The notes below the pieces were generated by a model. It was not told the DNA's origin, ran no database searches, and worked only from the letters and a program-made list of their open reading frames with translations. Positions 6,988-15,239 of a stretch of 59,445 nucleotides of DNA are shown piece by piece. The position numbers and the translations under genes are program-made. Source of the stretch: a virus; the IMG/VR virus record IMGVR_UViG_3300017727_000011, positions 1-59,445 of that record; one strand, 5' to 3'. How positions within the stretch are numbered: the first letter of the stretch is position 1; each line of letters begins with the position of its first letter.

Positions 6988-7911
6988 TTATGCACCAGAT
7001 GTACCAAATACACAACGAGGATCTGAAAAGCCGAAGCTATATCTTTCTCTTGCTTTGTATTTCATATTACCTGTTTCAAAATCACCTTCCATTGCAGTTG
7101 TTAATGGAGTTCTTACGAAATGCTTGAAACCATTAGGAGAGTCAGTTTTAATATAGAATGCATCTGTATCAGTTAAGTAGTGATTTACTACATAACCTTC
7201 TGGAATCATATTCATATTCCTTAATGCATTTATATCATTATCTGCTGTTCCTACTCTGTTTGGTGAGCTTAAGACTCTATCAGCTACAAATTGAGATTGA
7301 ACTGGAATAATCAGTTTTCTACCTCTAGTTGCAATTAATAGTCCTCTTTCATCAACAAACTGAGAGATGTCAATCAATGCCTGCTCTAATGAGGCTTCGT
7401 TGAGGTCAGCGTCAACAGCAAGTCTGTTTGAGAAATCACCGCCTAATGCTGTTGGGTGTTGTGTATTAATAAGTGACACACCATCACCACCAGGATTAGT
7501 TCCTGCTGCTCCACCTGCTGCAAAAGCAGTGTTTAACACATCAGCTGCTTTGATCTGCTTTGTATAAGCCATTGATCGAGCTAGTGCACGAGTATATCTT
7601 GCTGACAGTCTGTCATAAAGATTATCTTCCACTGCTTCTTCTGTTATAGCAAACGCTAACGCAATTGTTTCGTGTGTATAACGAGCTGTGAATGACTCTT
7701 GTGCTGAATCAAAAGTAACTGATGCACCTTCAGCTTTAGTTCTTGCGTTACCAAAGCCTACGAGCATCTGCTCTTCTTCAAAAGCTCTCTCTGATGCTTC
7801 TTGATCAAAGATTTCAGCGTGTTCATTTTCGTACTTATCGTACTCAAGGCCAAACAGTGCGTTTAACCCTGGCTCTAGTTCTTTAACTAGTTGTTGTCTT
7901 GATATTGCCAT
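6988..7911 (-). CDS. Major capsid protein
   Basis: 307 residues in the size and style of HK97-fold capsid proteins of marine phages: N-terminal MAISRQQLVKELEPGLNALF, an acidic helical arm, then ITEEAVEDNLYDRL, SMAYTKQIKAADVLN, SLINTQHPTALGG and RKLIIPVQSQFVADRVL. No long delta domain is apparent; scaffolding is supplied by the separate gene 9021-9932. It is preceded by a decoration-like gene 15 nt upstream with AGGAGGTT before the ATG, and followed by a strong terminator, as expected for the most expressed virion gene. Confidence 0.85.
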   Translation of the reverse strand: MAISRQQLVKELEPGLNALFGLEYDKYENEHAEIFDQEASERAFEEEQMLVGFGNARTKAEGASVTFDSAQESFTARYTHETIALAFAITEEAVEDNLYDRLSARYTRALARSMAYTKQIKAADVLNTAFAAGGAAGTNPGGDGVSLINTQHPTALGGDFSNRLAVDADLNEASLEQALIDISQFVDERGLLIATRGRKLIIPVQSQFVADRVLSSPNRVGTADNDINALRNMNMIPEGYVVNHYLTDTDAFYIKTDSPNGFKHFVRTPLTTAMEGDFETGNMKYKARERYSFGFSDPRCVFGTSGA

Positions 7912-7926
7912 AGTTTAACCTCCTGT

Positions 7927-8505
7927 TTATACGCCTGTAGTATCAGTTAAAGAGTGCTTGTTTATTTTAACAATAATTGAAGCATTAGCTGCTGTATAAT
8001 CATTGTTATCTACATCAGTAGATAAACTTACTACTCTGAAGTTTGCTGCATTTGAAGTAGCAAAAGTACTACCATCAAGAGAAACCCCTGATACACCGTT
8101 GTTAGTTGAACCAGCTGCATAGGTTGCAATGTTTGCATTACTTCCTACTTGTGCTTGCCCGCCATTTGTATCGTCAATCTTTGCTTCGAAAAGCATGTTT
8201 GGATCATCGAATACAAAAGCTTGCATGTTAGTTTGTGTTACGCCCCCTGGATAGAAATTTGAGAAGGTTGGTTTTTTAGTTGTTGGATCATCATAGAAAC
8301 AACCGTTAAAAATCCCTATCAACTCTGCTCCAGCAGTCGAACCTACAGAGATAGAACCATTTGCATTTAATACAACTGGATCACCCTGAAATATAGCAGA
8401 GGATTCACCGCTTGCGATTGAGTACTCGTTAGAACCTATAGCGGTATAACCAGCACCTACGCCTTTGACGGGTCTGAATCCAAATACACTATTTATATTT
8501 GCCAT
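7927..8505 (-). CDS. Capsid decoration/stabilisation-like protein
   Basis: 192 residues starting MANINSVFGFRPVKG, then Gly/Ser/Asn/Thr-rich beta sequence (GDPVVLNANGSISVG, ELIGIFNGCFYDDPTTKKP). Genes of this type lie just upstream of the capsid gene in many marine podoviruses and are called head decoration or structural proteins. An AAAGGAG ribosome site precedes the ATG, and a perfect hairpin (8519-8550) lies just upstream of it. Confidence 0.6.
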   Translation of the reverse strand: MANINSVFGFRPVKGVGAGYTAIGSNEYSIASGESSAIFQGDPVVLNANGSISVGSTAGAELIGIFNGCFYDDPTTKKPTFSNFYPGGVTQTNMQAFVFDDPNMLFEAKIDDTNGGQAQVGSNANIATYAAGSTNNGVSGVSLDGSTFATSNAANFRVVSLSTDVDNNDYTAANASIIVKINKHSLTDTTGV

Positions 8506-8518
8506 TTTTGACTCCTTT

Positions 8519-8550
8519 AGTCTTAGTTGTTAATAACCAACTTTTAGACT
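8519..8550 (-). other. Hairpin before decoration-protein ribosome site
   Basis: Two nested arms pair: AGTCT (8519-8523) with AGACT (8546-8550), and AGTTG (8525-8529) with CAACT (8538-8542), loop of 8 nt. It lies between the stop of the 156-residue gene and the ribosome site of the decoration gene. No U-tract follows, so it is not a typical terminator; it may be an mRNA processing or 5'-stabilising element. Confidence 0.45.
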
Positions 8551-9020
8551 TAAGATTTTTTATTCTTCGGTCCAAAAGTCACATTACTTTGCCTCTCCGC
8601 TTGGATAGGCATACTAGGGTGTTCGTCTCGATATATATCATTTTCCACTGATTCTTTTTGTCCTTGAGTTTGACGCAAGAAATATTCTTCTCGGTCTTCT
8701 TTTACTTCTATAGGACACCTCATCAGTATCAAACCACCTACTCCAATTACGCCCTTATATCTACCGTCTTCATATTTTGGTAGATCGTTTCTGTCTGGAT
8801 ACTGGTCAGCCCTAACGAACTCATATCCAGAACGAATTCTTCCCATGACATTTTTGTCATCAGCAAGTCCTCGTGTTTCAGCTCTGATCCATCTGTGGTG
8901 CCAACCTTCAGGTGGTTCAGGGGCTTCAAGTGATGATGGAGGAACCCAACCTCTTTTACGAACAGTTTTTTCACGGGTCTCTGAAGAGCGTGAAGTCTTT
9001 TTTACATCTTTATTTTCCAT
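8550..9020 (-). CDS. Head-module hypothetical protein
   Basis: 156 residues, charged, with conserved-looking blocks RKRGWVPPSSLEAPEPPEGW, HHRWIRAETRGLADDKNVMG and GVIGVGGLILMRCP. I recall such proteins between scaffold and capsid genes in marine phages, never with a proven role. It directly abuts the scaffold gene (stop at 9021). A capsid-assembly accessory role is inferred from position. Confidence 0.55.
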   Translation of the reverse strand: MENKDVKKTSRSSETREKTVRKRGWVPPSSLEAPEPPEGWHHRWIRAETRGLADDKNVMGRIRSGYEFVRADQYPDRNDLPKYEDGRYKGVIGVGGLILMRCPIEVKEDREEYFLRQTQGQKESVENDIYRDEHPSMPIQAERQSNVTFGPKNKKS

Positions 9021-9932
9021 TTATGCCTCCTTCACGTATTTAGCATATTCATTGATAGGCACTCCTAATCGTTTCGCCATTGCTACTTGTGACGGAGTGA
9101 GTCTTACTACTTTGCGACCAGCTTTTTTTACGTTTGAGCGTGTGGTAGAAGCAACAGGCTGGATCGGTTTACTGTCAATTTCTACATTTTCCTCTTGTGT
9201 AAATTTTTGAGGAAAATATTCACGAATTTTTTTATCAATACCACTATAGTACTCTTCTGAAGTAGGATCAACACCATTTCTTATAAGTTCACGATGAATT
9301 GCTTTAGCAGATTCTGTCATAACTTCATCATCACCATACCAATCGTTCTTATTGGCCCATTCAACTGCTTTTGGATCAGGTTTAGGTGTAGTTGGTTGTT
9401 GAGGTTGTGCTTCTTGCGTCTCTACAGGCTTTTCATCAACATTTTCTTCTTGTTGTTGTTTAGAATAAGCTATTCTTTCTCTATCTATAGTTAGTTTTGC
9501 TATTAATTCATTGGCTGAAATCTGTTCATCAACATCTCGATTAGTAATAGCAGCTTTTAATTTTTCTTTTGCACTACCTAATCTATCTTCAACAGATTTA
9601 GAGAGATCATCAATATAGTTTTTATCTAATTTTTGATAAGCACCAGCAATTTTATCTTTTTCTTGCTGTACACCTTTAGCAAAAGCTATCGCTGCTTCTT
9701 CTCTACGTTCAGCTTCTCTTAATCGTTTGGTTAATTTGTCTATTCTTGATTTAACTTTTACAGAATAATTTTCAACTTCATCTTTATTATCCTGAGTTTC
9801 CTCAACCTTAATTTCTTCTTGAGGTTGTTCAGAAGAATCTTGAGCTTGTTGAGCTTGTTCTTCTACTTTTACCTCTTCCGGTAGCTCTACTTCAATATCT
9901 TCTCTTTTATCTTGTTCTATATTTGTTTGCAT
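9021..9932 (-). CDS. Scaffolding protein
   Basis: 303 residues, highly charged and rich in Glu, Gln, Lys and Asp, with an acidic N-terminal half (EEVKVEEQAQQAQDSSEQPQ), a predicted coiled coil (RIDKLTKRLREAERREEAAI), more helices, and a short basic C-terminus (KAGRKVVRLTPSQVAMAKRL) of the kind that binds capsid subunits. Composition, size and position just before the capsid genes are those of a phage scaffold. No protease gene is visible nearby. Confidence 0.75.
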   Translation of the reverse strand: MQTNIEQDKREDIEVELPEEVKVEEQAQQAQDSSEQPQEEIKVEETQDNKDEVENYSVKVKSRIDKLTKRLREAERREEAAIAFAKGVQQEKDKIAGAYQKLDKNYIDDLSKSVEDRLGSAKEKLKAAITNRDVDEQISANELIAKLTIDRERIAYSKQQQEENVDEKPVETQEAQPQQPTTPKPDPKAVEWANKNDWYGDDEVMTESAKAIHRELIRNGVDPTSEEYYSGIDKKIREYFPQKFTQEENVEIDSKPIQPVASTTRSNVKKAGRKVVRLTPSQVAMAKRLGVPINEYAKYVKEA

Positions 9933-9945
9933 GATTTAGCTCCTA

Positions 9946-10296
9946 TCATGATTGTAGGAAATCTTCAGGATCATCAATAACCCCTAAAATTTCATCGTCA
10001 TTCATAAGTCTAACTTCGCCACCTTCAATTCTAATTCTTGAACCAGCATACTTTCCAAAAATTACCCATTCTTTTTCCTTACACCAAGGACCATTAGGAA
10101 ATCTTTCTTTATCTTTGTAAGCGTCTGGTCCTACTTTTAAAACCAGTCCAATACTTGATGCTATTTGTGATTCTTCTAAAGATTGATCAGTGAGAATAAT
10201 TCCACCTTTTGTTTTTTCTTTTCTTTTGTAAGGAAGAACTAATAGTCTCCAACCCGTAGGGGTAGGAAGTTTGTCAGTTGTTGATGTCTCCATCAT
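9946..10296 (-). CDS. GroES-like co-chaperonin (Cpn10)
   Basis: 116 residues matching the Cpn10 fold: GWRLLVLPYKRKEKTKGG, the mobile-loop anchor GGIILTD, then IGLVLKVGP, WVIFGKYAGSRIRIEGG and a final LMNDDEILGVI strand. Known phage co-chaperonins (T4 gp31 type) pair with host GroEL to fold the capsid protein; its place right before the scaffold and capsid genes fits that. Three starts are possible (TTG 10299, ATG 10296, ATG 10293); GGAG upstream favours the ATGs. It overlaps the 68-residue gene. Confidence 0.8.
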   Translation of the reverse strand: MMETSTTDKLPTPTGWRLLVLPYKRKEKTKGGIILTDQSLEESQIASSIGLVLKVGPDAYKDKERFPNGPWCKEKEWVIFGKYAGSRIRIEGGEVRLMNDDEILGVIDDPEDFLQS

Positions 10297-10480
10297 CAAG
10301 CTCCATTCTTTTCAGCAACGAATTGACCTCAGCAAGCATTTCGTTGTAAGCATGGTATTTACCTACCATGTTATTATATTGATCCCAATCTTTCACACCC
10401 TGAGATACGTATAAACTTATATCACTTTGTTTTTGTTTCAAGAGCTTTCTTAAATGATCTGAAAATTTAATTATATCCAT
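10274..10480 (-). CDS. Small helical hypothetical protein
   Basis: 68 residues, almost all helical (FSDHLRKLLKQKQSDISLY, YNEMLAEVNSLLKRMELDDG). It starts right after the lysozyme stop (10481) and overlaps the co-chaperonin start by 23 nt. Proteins of this size with a HLRKLLK opening occur near the portal/scaffold genes of marine phages. Function unknown. Confidence 0.55.
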   Translation of the reverse strand: MDIIKFSDHLRKLLKQKQSDISLYVSQGVKDWDQYNNMVGKYHAYNEMLAEVNSLLKRMELDDGDINN

Positions 10481-10927
10481 TTAAGCAAATGACTCGACTA
10501 TAGCAGATAAAGATTCACATCTTTTTTTGGTTTGTTTCCACCATCGTGAGTCCTTCATTTCTTGTGAGGCCGTATAATAATCTGCATTATTCAGAGCAGT
10601 CCACATATTGTTAAACTTACCTACACCTCCAATTCCTAATTGATACACCATTTCCACTAAGACATGCTGTATGTCTAAAGGTAATTCATTATCAGGACAA
10701 CGATCCTCAATTAGTTCATCTGCATTAGTGCATGCTTCAACTAAGTCTTGTTCAAAAATGTCTAATAAAAATTCTTCCTCATATTTTTTGTCTTCTTCCC
10801 AAAAGTCTTCAACACAAAGATGGCCTATACCCACAGTTTTTTTTCCTAAACTATCCAGATAGACATGATCCCTATAGCCTTCATGTAAACGAACTCGCTC
10901 ACGAAGTGTATTATTTATTTCAATCAT
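10481..10927 (-). CDS. T4-type lysozyme (endolysin, GH24)
   Basis: 148 residues from ATG 10927. It cleaves the peptidoglycan glycan chain. The T4 lysozyme catalytic triad is intact with identical spacing: E16 in HEGYR, D25 in YLDS and T31 before VGIGH (T4 has E11, D20, T26). The C-terminal part (WTALNNADYYTASQEM, WWKQTKKRCE) fits the second lobe. No signal peptide or membrane anchor, so release depends on a holin; a candidate is encoded at 11551-11964. An upstream TTG (10942) is a less likely start. Confidence 0.85.
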   Translation of the reverse strand: MIEINNTLRERVRLHEGYRDHVYLDSLGKKTVGIGHLCVEDFWEEDKKYEEEFLLDIFEQDLVEACTNADELIEDRCPDNELPLDIQHVLVEMVYQLGIGGVGKFNNMWTALNNADYYTASQEMKDSRWWKQTKKRCESLSAIVESFA

Positions 10928-10966
10928 GATCCTATCCCCCAATATTCAGAATGCTCATCCTTTGCT

Positions 10967-11203
10967 TTATCTAAATTTAGAAGTTTTCTTAGCAATGTTT
11001 TTAGGTTGTTTAACAAATTGTTTTCCTTTCTTATCTCCTTTTGCTTTTGCTCTATTTGTAGCTGCTTTTTCAGCGGGGCTAAGTGATTTCCAAGCAGCAT
11101 CAGGTAAATATCTTCTTTTTCCCTTAGAAGGTTTACCTGAGGAAGTTCTCCATTTTTGTTTACCCCAGTCTTTTAAACTTTTCTGTGATTTTTTTAAGGC
11201 CAT
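10967..11203 (-). CDS. Small basic protein (KSQKSLKDWGKQKWRT family)
   Basis: 78 residues, strongly basic, with KSLKDWGKQKWRTSSGKPSK, RYLPDAAWKSL and KKGKQFVKQPKNIAKK. I recognise this family from many marine phages and some bacteria (I believe Pfam DUF5872, not checked). Function unknown; nucleic-acid binding or virion DNA condensation is plausible. Coupled by overlap with the next basic-protein gene upstream. Confidence 0.7.
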   Translation of the reverse strand: MALKKSQKSLKDWGKQKWRTSSGKPSKGKRRYLPDAAWKSLSPAEKAATNRAKAKGDKKGKQFVKQPKNIAKKTSKFR

Positions 11204-11406
11204 TAGCTTTTATAGCCACCGCCCTTAGCTTTATATTGTTTAGCTAACATCTGTGCTTTTCTTGCACTCCACTGTCCAGGGTTTCCACCCTTTCCTCCAG
11301 CTTTAATACGATTAAATAAACTTTTTCTCATTCCAGGCTTAGTATAATTACCAGCCTTGTTAACAGTTGATTTGCTCTTCCTTGGCGTGCTTGTTGTTTT
11401 GCTCAT
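11203..11406 (-). CDS. Small basic protein (KAGNYTKPGMRK family)
   Basis: 67 residues from ATG 11406 (MSKTTSTPRK); a longer frame from 11427 is less likely. Contains KAGNYTKPGMRKSLFNRIKA and GGNPGQWSARKAQMLAKQYK, a short basic family I have seen repeatedly in marine phage genomes without known function. It lies inside the run of tiny genes between holin and lysozyme and overlaps the Cys-rich gene by 47 nt. Confidence 0.65.
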   Translation of the reverse strand: MSKTTSTPRKSKSTVNKAGNYTKPGMRKSLFNRIKAGGKGGNPGQWSARKAQMLAKQYKAKGGGYKS

Positions 11407-11551
11407 TTGATTCCTCGTTATTACCATGTCTACATCCTACGTGACCACATTCTATACAAGATTGTCCGCAATGGCAAAGACAACCGCATCCTTCACATAA
11501 AGATAATTGTGATTCACATTTAAGACAAAGATTATCACAACCTTCACACAT
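11360..11551 (-). CDS. 63-residue Cys-rich protein
   Basis: The first 43 residues hold thirteen Cys in CxxC and CxC patterns (MCEGCDNLCLKCESQLSLCE, GCGCLCHCGQSC, ECGHVGC), then a Glu/Asn-rich tail. This looks like several zinc knuckles or a metallothionein-like cluster. Its ATG overlaps the holin gene stop (11551). The last 47 nt are shared with the start of the basic-protein gene in another frame. Function unknown. Confidence 0.6.
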   Translation of the reverse strand: MCEGCDNLCLKCESQLSLCEGCGCLCHCGQSCIECGHVGCRHGNNEESNEQNNKHAKEEQINC

Positions 11552-11964
11552 TATTTAGTAATTTTCCTACTTTTTTCCCAAGAGCGAAGCCCAGACATTC
11601 CGAGCAAAGCTGTGACGAGTGGAAATAAAGTCGACATGTCAAGCTCTGGAAGAGGGTTATGTTGAATGCTGAAAGCAGCTAAAATAAAAACAATAAATTG
11701 TTTTAATACAAATTCCCACAATATCGCTAACGCACAGGACATCCCGATGAGGGGGCGCCACGACCGCTGCATCATGCCACCAAAACCTGTAGCAGTAGAC
11801 TTAGCATCAGCCAAGTTAATATCCATTTGTTTAGAATTAATTTCGTTTTCTAATTGTTGAAGTTTTATTTTGATTTGACCTTTTTCTTCCTCTGAAGTGT
11901 GGACACTGTCAATAACTTTACCGACAGTGTCTACTAAAGATCCACCTAATAATTTAGATAACAT
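11551..11964 (-). CDS. Holin, 3-TM superfamily (GTA-type)
   Basis: 137 residues. An amphipathic, charged N-terminal helix (SEEEKGQIKIKLQQLENEIN), then the family signature MQRSWRPLIGMSCALAILWE and further hydrophobic segments (FIVFILAAFSI, LFPLVTALLGMSGL), ending in a charged tail. This arrangement with RSWRP is that of the GTA/3-TM holins, which open the inner membrane for the lysozyme. The lysozyme gene lies 0.6 kb downstream in the same operon. Confidence 0.75.
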   Translation of the reverse strand: MLSKLLGGSLVDTVGKVIDSVHTSEEEKGQIKIKLQQLENEINSKQMDINLADAKSTATGFGGMMQRSWRPLIGMSCALAILWEFVLKQFIVFILAAFSIQHNPLPELDMSTLFPLVTALLGMSGLRSWEKSRKITK

Positions 11965-11967
11965 TAA

Positions 11968-12063
11968 TTAAATATATTGAGCGAGTGCCCAACCTATTAC
12001 GAGACCTACGATTAACCACTTCTTTTTTGGGTGGTCATTCCAAAGTTTTTTAATCATATCCAT
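11968..12063 (-). CDS. 31-residue single-pass membrane peptide
   Basis: Reads MDMIKKLWNDHPKKKW followed by a hydrophobic helix (LIVGLVIGWALAQYI). Its ATG overlaps the upstream stop as TAATG and it ends 3 nt before the holin ATG, so it sits in the lysis group as a coupled micro-gene. A second, small holin or a holin regulator is plausible; nothing proves it. Confidence 0.55.
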   Translation of the reverse strand: MDMIKKLWNDHPKKKWLIVGLVIGWALAQYI

Positions 12064-12218
12064 TAGAATACTCCTTTGAATGGTACCTTTTTAACCTGAA
12101 CAGCGTATTGACCTCGTGTTTTACCACTTGGTTCATTGCCCATAGTCTTAAAAGGAACCTTTTTACCATCAGTTACCTGATATTGGTCCTTGTCTACGAC
12201 TTTGTTTTGTTTTTCCAT
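12063..12218 (-). CDS. 51-residue polar hypothetical peptide
   Basis: Starts MEKQNKVVDKDQYQV and contains two related pieces, DGKKVPFKTMG and QVKKVPFKGVF, around a Gly-rich middle. The TAA overlaps the ATG of the membrane peptide (TAATG), which supports translation. Function unknown. Confidence 0.5.
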   Translation of the reverse strand: MEKQNKVVDKDQYQVTDGKKVPFKTMGNEPSGKTRGQYAVQVKKVPFKGVF

Positions 12219-12226
12219 GTTTTACC

Positions 12227-12445
12227 TCAATGCATTGTTGGTTTGTCGAAGTCTACCTTCGATCCACCTAAACTGTCAATCAAATTAACAGCCATTTCCT
12301 TGCCATAAAATTGTTCAAATATAATTCTAGCACAATAAATCATAGATGTAGCAGCAAGAATTTGATCATCTGAACTTTTACACATTTTATCTGTTTGTTT
12401 CATGATCTCATCCATAAATCGATTATATTGTTCTTCATGTTTCAT
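12227..12445 (-). CDS. Small helical hypothetical protein
   Basis: 72 residues, mostly helical and acidic (YNRFMDEIMKQTDKMCKSSD, TSMIYCARIIFEQFYGKEMA). It starts 2 nt before the stop codon of the DUF6496-like gene region ends and lies within the block of small genes between portal and holin. Not recognised. Confidence 0.5.
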   Translation of the reverse strand: MKHEEQYNRFMDEIMKQTDKMCKSSDDQILAATSMIYCARIIFEQFYGKEMAVNLIDSLGGSKVDFDKPTMH

Positions 12446-12446
12446 T

Positions 12447-12590
12447 TTATTTTGATTTTCCTGCCTCAGATAAAGCTATTGCAATAGCTTGTTTTCTTGA
12501 TTTTACGGGTTTTTTTGACTTTCCTATATTTAATTTACCTTTTTTAAATTCTTTCATAACTTTCTTAACTTTTTTTTGAGATTTTGTCAT
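12447..12590 (-). CDS. 47-residue basic protein, DUF6496-like
   Basis: Reads KVMKEFKKGKLNIGKSKK then SRKQAIAIALSEAGKSK. The VM-EFK-GKL plus SRKQAIAIALSEA pattern is one I associate with DUF6496, a small family in bacteria and phages (not checked). The ATG overlaps the preceding stop as ATGA. Likely nucleic-acid binding from its charge; function unknown. Confidence 0.65.
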   Translation of the reverse strand: MTKSQKKVKKVMKEFKKGKLNIGKSKKPVKSRKQAIAIALSEAGKSK

Positions 12591-12772
12591 ACTCTTCTCT
12601 TTTTCATCAAGTTCATCCTTGATTTTGTATCTATATTTTTTGTTAAGAACTTATTAGAATTTTTCATACCTGTTGAAGAAGGAGTTCCTTTCAGAATATT
12701 ACCATATTTTGTAACTAATTTTTTCTTTGTGATAGGTTTGTACGTTTTAGTAGATTTTTTTGTTGTAGCCAT
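12587..12772 (-). CDS. 61-residue basic protein
   Basis: Very Lys/Thr-rich (MATTKKSTKTYKPITKKKL) with a Met/Arg/Lys C-terminus (SRMNLMKKRRV). It is coupled on both sides: TAATG with the portal gene and ATGA with the next small gene. Not recognised beyond its charge. Confidence 0.55.
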   Translation of the reverse strand: MATTKKSTKTYKPITKKKLVTKYGNILKGTPSSTGMKNSNKFLTKNIDTKSRMNLMKKRRV

Positions 12773-15129
12773 TATTTACTCATTGCCTTTGCTGCATTGA
12801 TATCATTTCTTTCTTGTGAAATTTTTACTTTTTCTTGATCAATCTGATCTTTCTGCATCAATCTCATACTATCAAGTTCCATTTGATCTTGATCTTCTGA
12901 GGCTCTTCTTAAAATATCCATTTCTCGAAGATCTAATTCTCTTTCTTTGAGTTTTATTAAAGGATCTTCTCCAGCTCCATCTAAAGTCAGTTGCTCTTCA
13001 GTAACAAGTTTAGCTGTTTCTTCTGCAATCTTTACAGCAATAATTTTTTCTGCTTCAAGTTGGATGGCTTGAATTTCTTCAGGTGCTAATTGTCTTTGTA
13101 GTTGAGCAATCTGTGCCTGAATCTTTTGTTCAATTTCAGCATTAACTTTTTCTCTAACCATGCTTGATATATGATCACTAATATGAGCTTGTAAAACTCC
13201 TAAAATAGCAGGATTACTTTTTACCAAAGCACTAGACATAAAAAATCTATGGGCTTGGACATGAGCTTCGTGTTCTTGTCCAGGAAAAACTTGAATAGGA
13301 AGACTTCTTAAAGCGTTTGCGTTTTCAGTAGCAGGATCTTGTGGTGCTGGTTGAGGAGGAGGGGGAAGAATTTGATCAATGTTTTGAACATTTAAAGCTT
13401 GATACATTCTTCTATACGCTTCTCTTACATTATGGATCTGTGGATTTGATTGAGCTAATTGTAATTGTTGTTGTGCTAATGCAACTCGTTGAGCCATGGA
13501 AAAAATATTTGGATCAGATACAGGAATGACATCTACACGATCATCAAAGTCTGTCACTTTGACCATCATATTAGCACCTGAAGTTGCGTAAGGATAAATA
13601 GGAGGTAGGAATAATTTAAATACCTGAGCTAATAACTGAAACTCTTCTTTTTGTGCATAGTGTAATCTTTTATGAATAGAAGACATGACCATTGAACCAC
13701 GCTCCAACATAGCAATTGTAGAGCCAACAGGATTGTTTGAACCCATGTCAGCAATCTTTGCATCTGCTACACTGACAAAATTCTTTGCAGCCCCGACACA
13801 GAAATTAAGAAGTTGAAAAAGGGTTTGATCGGGACCTTTGTAAGGAAGATTAATTAAAGAACCTTGAATAGATCCTCCTGGTGCATCCACATCTCTGAAT
13901 TCACCTGGTTGTAAGGGTTGATCGTCATCACGTATTCTTAAACCTCTTGTTTTAAAACCTGCGGGTAAGTTGCTCAAGGTTCCTGCATCAAGAAGCTGTC
14001 TTAATGCAAGTGTTGCGGTTTTGGATAATCCACCAATCATGTGTATTAATCCATAGCCATAAAAACCTAGCCCAGGTAAAAACTTGTAATGTACAAAGTA
14101 ATCTTTCTTTTTCTTTAAAGGATCTTTCTCGTCAAAGTTTCTGTAGACAGATAAAACTTTACCTGATCCCTCATCAACAGTGACAATGTAAGGAAGCTTC
14201 ATTCCGTTTGCATCTTCAAATCCTGGTATATCTAAATAACAGTGACATTCAAACAAAGTGTATTCATCAGATTTATAAGCAGTTGCTTTTGTGCCATCGA
14301 TTTGATCATACTTATCTTGAATATTACTGGTGTCATCATGAGGTTGTAATTCTACATCACGATATAGACCTAAAGCTTTCTTCTTCTCTAACTCAATCTC
14401 ATTCATTTTGATAACATGAGTAACTCTTTCAGCTTGTTCTAAATTTGATGCATGATAGGGAACAATTAAATCTTCTGCGGGAACAAATTCTGCTTTTGCT
14501 CTTTGTAAAACAGCATCATAATAAATCTTTTTAAATGTTGATCCTGCTAATGGTAGATAAAATAACATTTGATCTGTCTCAGGATCATAATCTTTCATCA
14601 CTGTTGTGATTTGATAGTTCATAAAATCTTTTACACGATCTGCTTGTTCTTCTACTTCAGGGCTTGGAGTTCCCATAATCTTTGTTTTAACAGGTCCACC
14701 CGCAGGTAAAAGTTCACGATATGCTTGGGCTTGAAATTGTGTCACTGCTTCTGCTAAAACAGGATGTGTTACAGAGGATGCTCCTCTAAAAGGACGAGTT
14801 CTTTCTTGTAGTTTAAATCCTAAAAGATCTAAACCTTTTACATATGTTTCGTAATAATCTTCTCTTGATGTTTTGTCATCGGTGATATCTCCAAGAAGCT
14901 CAATAGACATCATATCTAAATCTTGGTCTGTTAAATATTCTGCTAGATTTGAATTAAATGATACGGGAGCTAGCTCAGGTTTACTAGGAACCATGGCTCC
15001 TGTTGCATCTTCTTCAAAGTCAGTTGTTTCTATCTCTTCGTCAATAGTGATATCTTGTGGAATCTCACCCTCTACTTCAATAGAGCTATCCTTAATATCT
15101 TCATATGAAATTCTTTTGTCAACAGCCAT
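12772..15129 (-). CDS. Portal protein
   Basis: 785 residues, the length of P22-type portals. It forms the dodecameric ring at the head vertex through which DNA enters and leaves. Recognisable blocks: RTRPFRGASSVTHPVLAEAV, FQAQAYRELLPAGGPVK, DYDPETDQMLFYLPLAGSTF with KKIYYDA, ADMGSNNPVGSTIAMLERG, and a long Gln/Glu-rich helical C-terminal barrel (residues about 650-785). It lies two genes after the large terminase. Start ATG overlaps the stop of the 36-residue gene (TAATG). Confidence 0.85.
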   Translation of the reverse strand: MAVDKRISYEDIKDSSIEVEGEIPQDITIDEEIETTDFEEDATGAMVPSKPELAPVSFNSNLAEYLTDQDLDMMSIELLGDITDDKTSREDYYETYVKGLDLLGFKLQERTRPFRGASSVTHPVLAEAVTQFQAQAYRELLPAGGPVKTKIMGTPSPEVEEQADRVKDFMNYQITTVMKDYDPETDQMLFYLPLAGSTFKKIYYDAVLQRAKAEFVPAEDLIVPYHASNLEQAERVTHVIKMNEIELEKKKALGLYRDVELQPHDDTSNIQDKYDQIDGTKATAYKSDEYTLFECHCYLDIPGFEDANGMKLPYIVTVDEGSGKVLSVYRNFDEKDPLKKKKDYFVHYKFLPGLGFYGYGLIHMIGGLSKTATLALRQLLDAGTLSNLPAGFKTRGLRIRDDDQPLQPGEFRDVDAPGGSIQGSLINLPYKGPDQTLFQLLNFCVGAAKNFVSVADAKIADMGSNNPVGSTIAMLERGSMVMSSIHKRLHYAQKEEFQLLAQVFKLFLPPIYPYATSGANMMVKVTDFDDRVDVIPVSDPNIFSMAQRVALAQQQLQLAQSNPQIHNVREAYRRMYQALNVQNIDQILPPPPQPAPQDPATENANALRSLPIQVFPGQEHEAHVQAHRFFMSSALVKSNPAILGVLQAHISDHISSMVREKVNAEIEQKIQAQIAQLQRQLAPEEIQAIQLEAEKIIAVKIAEETAKLVTEEQLTLDGAGEDPLIKLKERELDLREMDILRRASEDQDQMELDSMRLMQKDQIDQEKVKISQERNDINAAKAMSK

Positions 15130-15239
15130 TAGCTTATCCTCGTTCTTGGTCTTTTTTGTGGCATCATTCTTTCAAATCCTCTCGGCTTTACTATTCTTAC
15201 TTTTGGTTTACTAATAATTTTTTTATTTGAATACTTCAT
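15129..15239 (-). CDS. 36-residue basic peptide
   Basis: Reads MKYSNKKIISKPKVRIVKPR and ends QKRPRTRIS, one third Lys/Arg. Its start overlaps the end of the upstream gene by 17 nt and its TAA overlaps the portal ATG (TAATG), so portal translation may depend on it. Function unknown. Confidence 0.5.
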   Translation of the reverse strand: MKYSNKKIISKPKVRIVKPRGFERMMPQKRPRTRIS

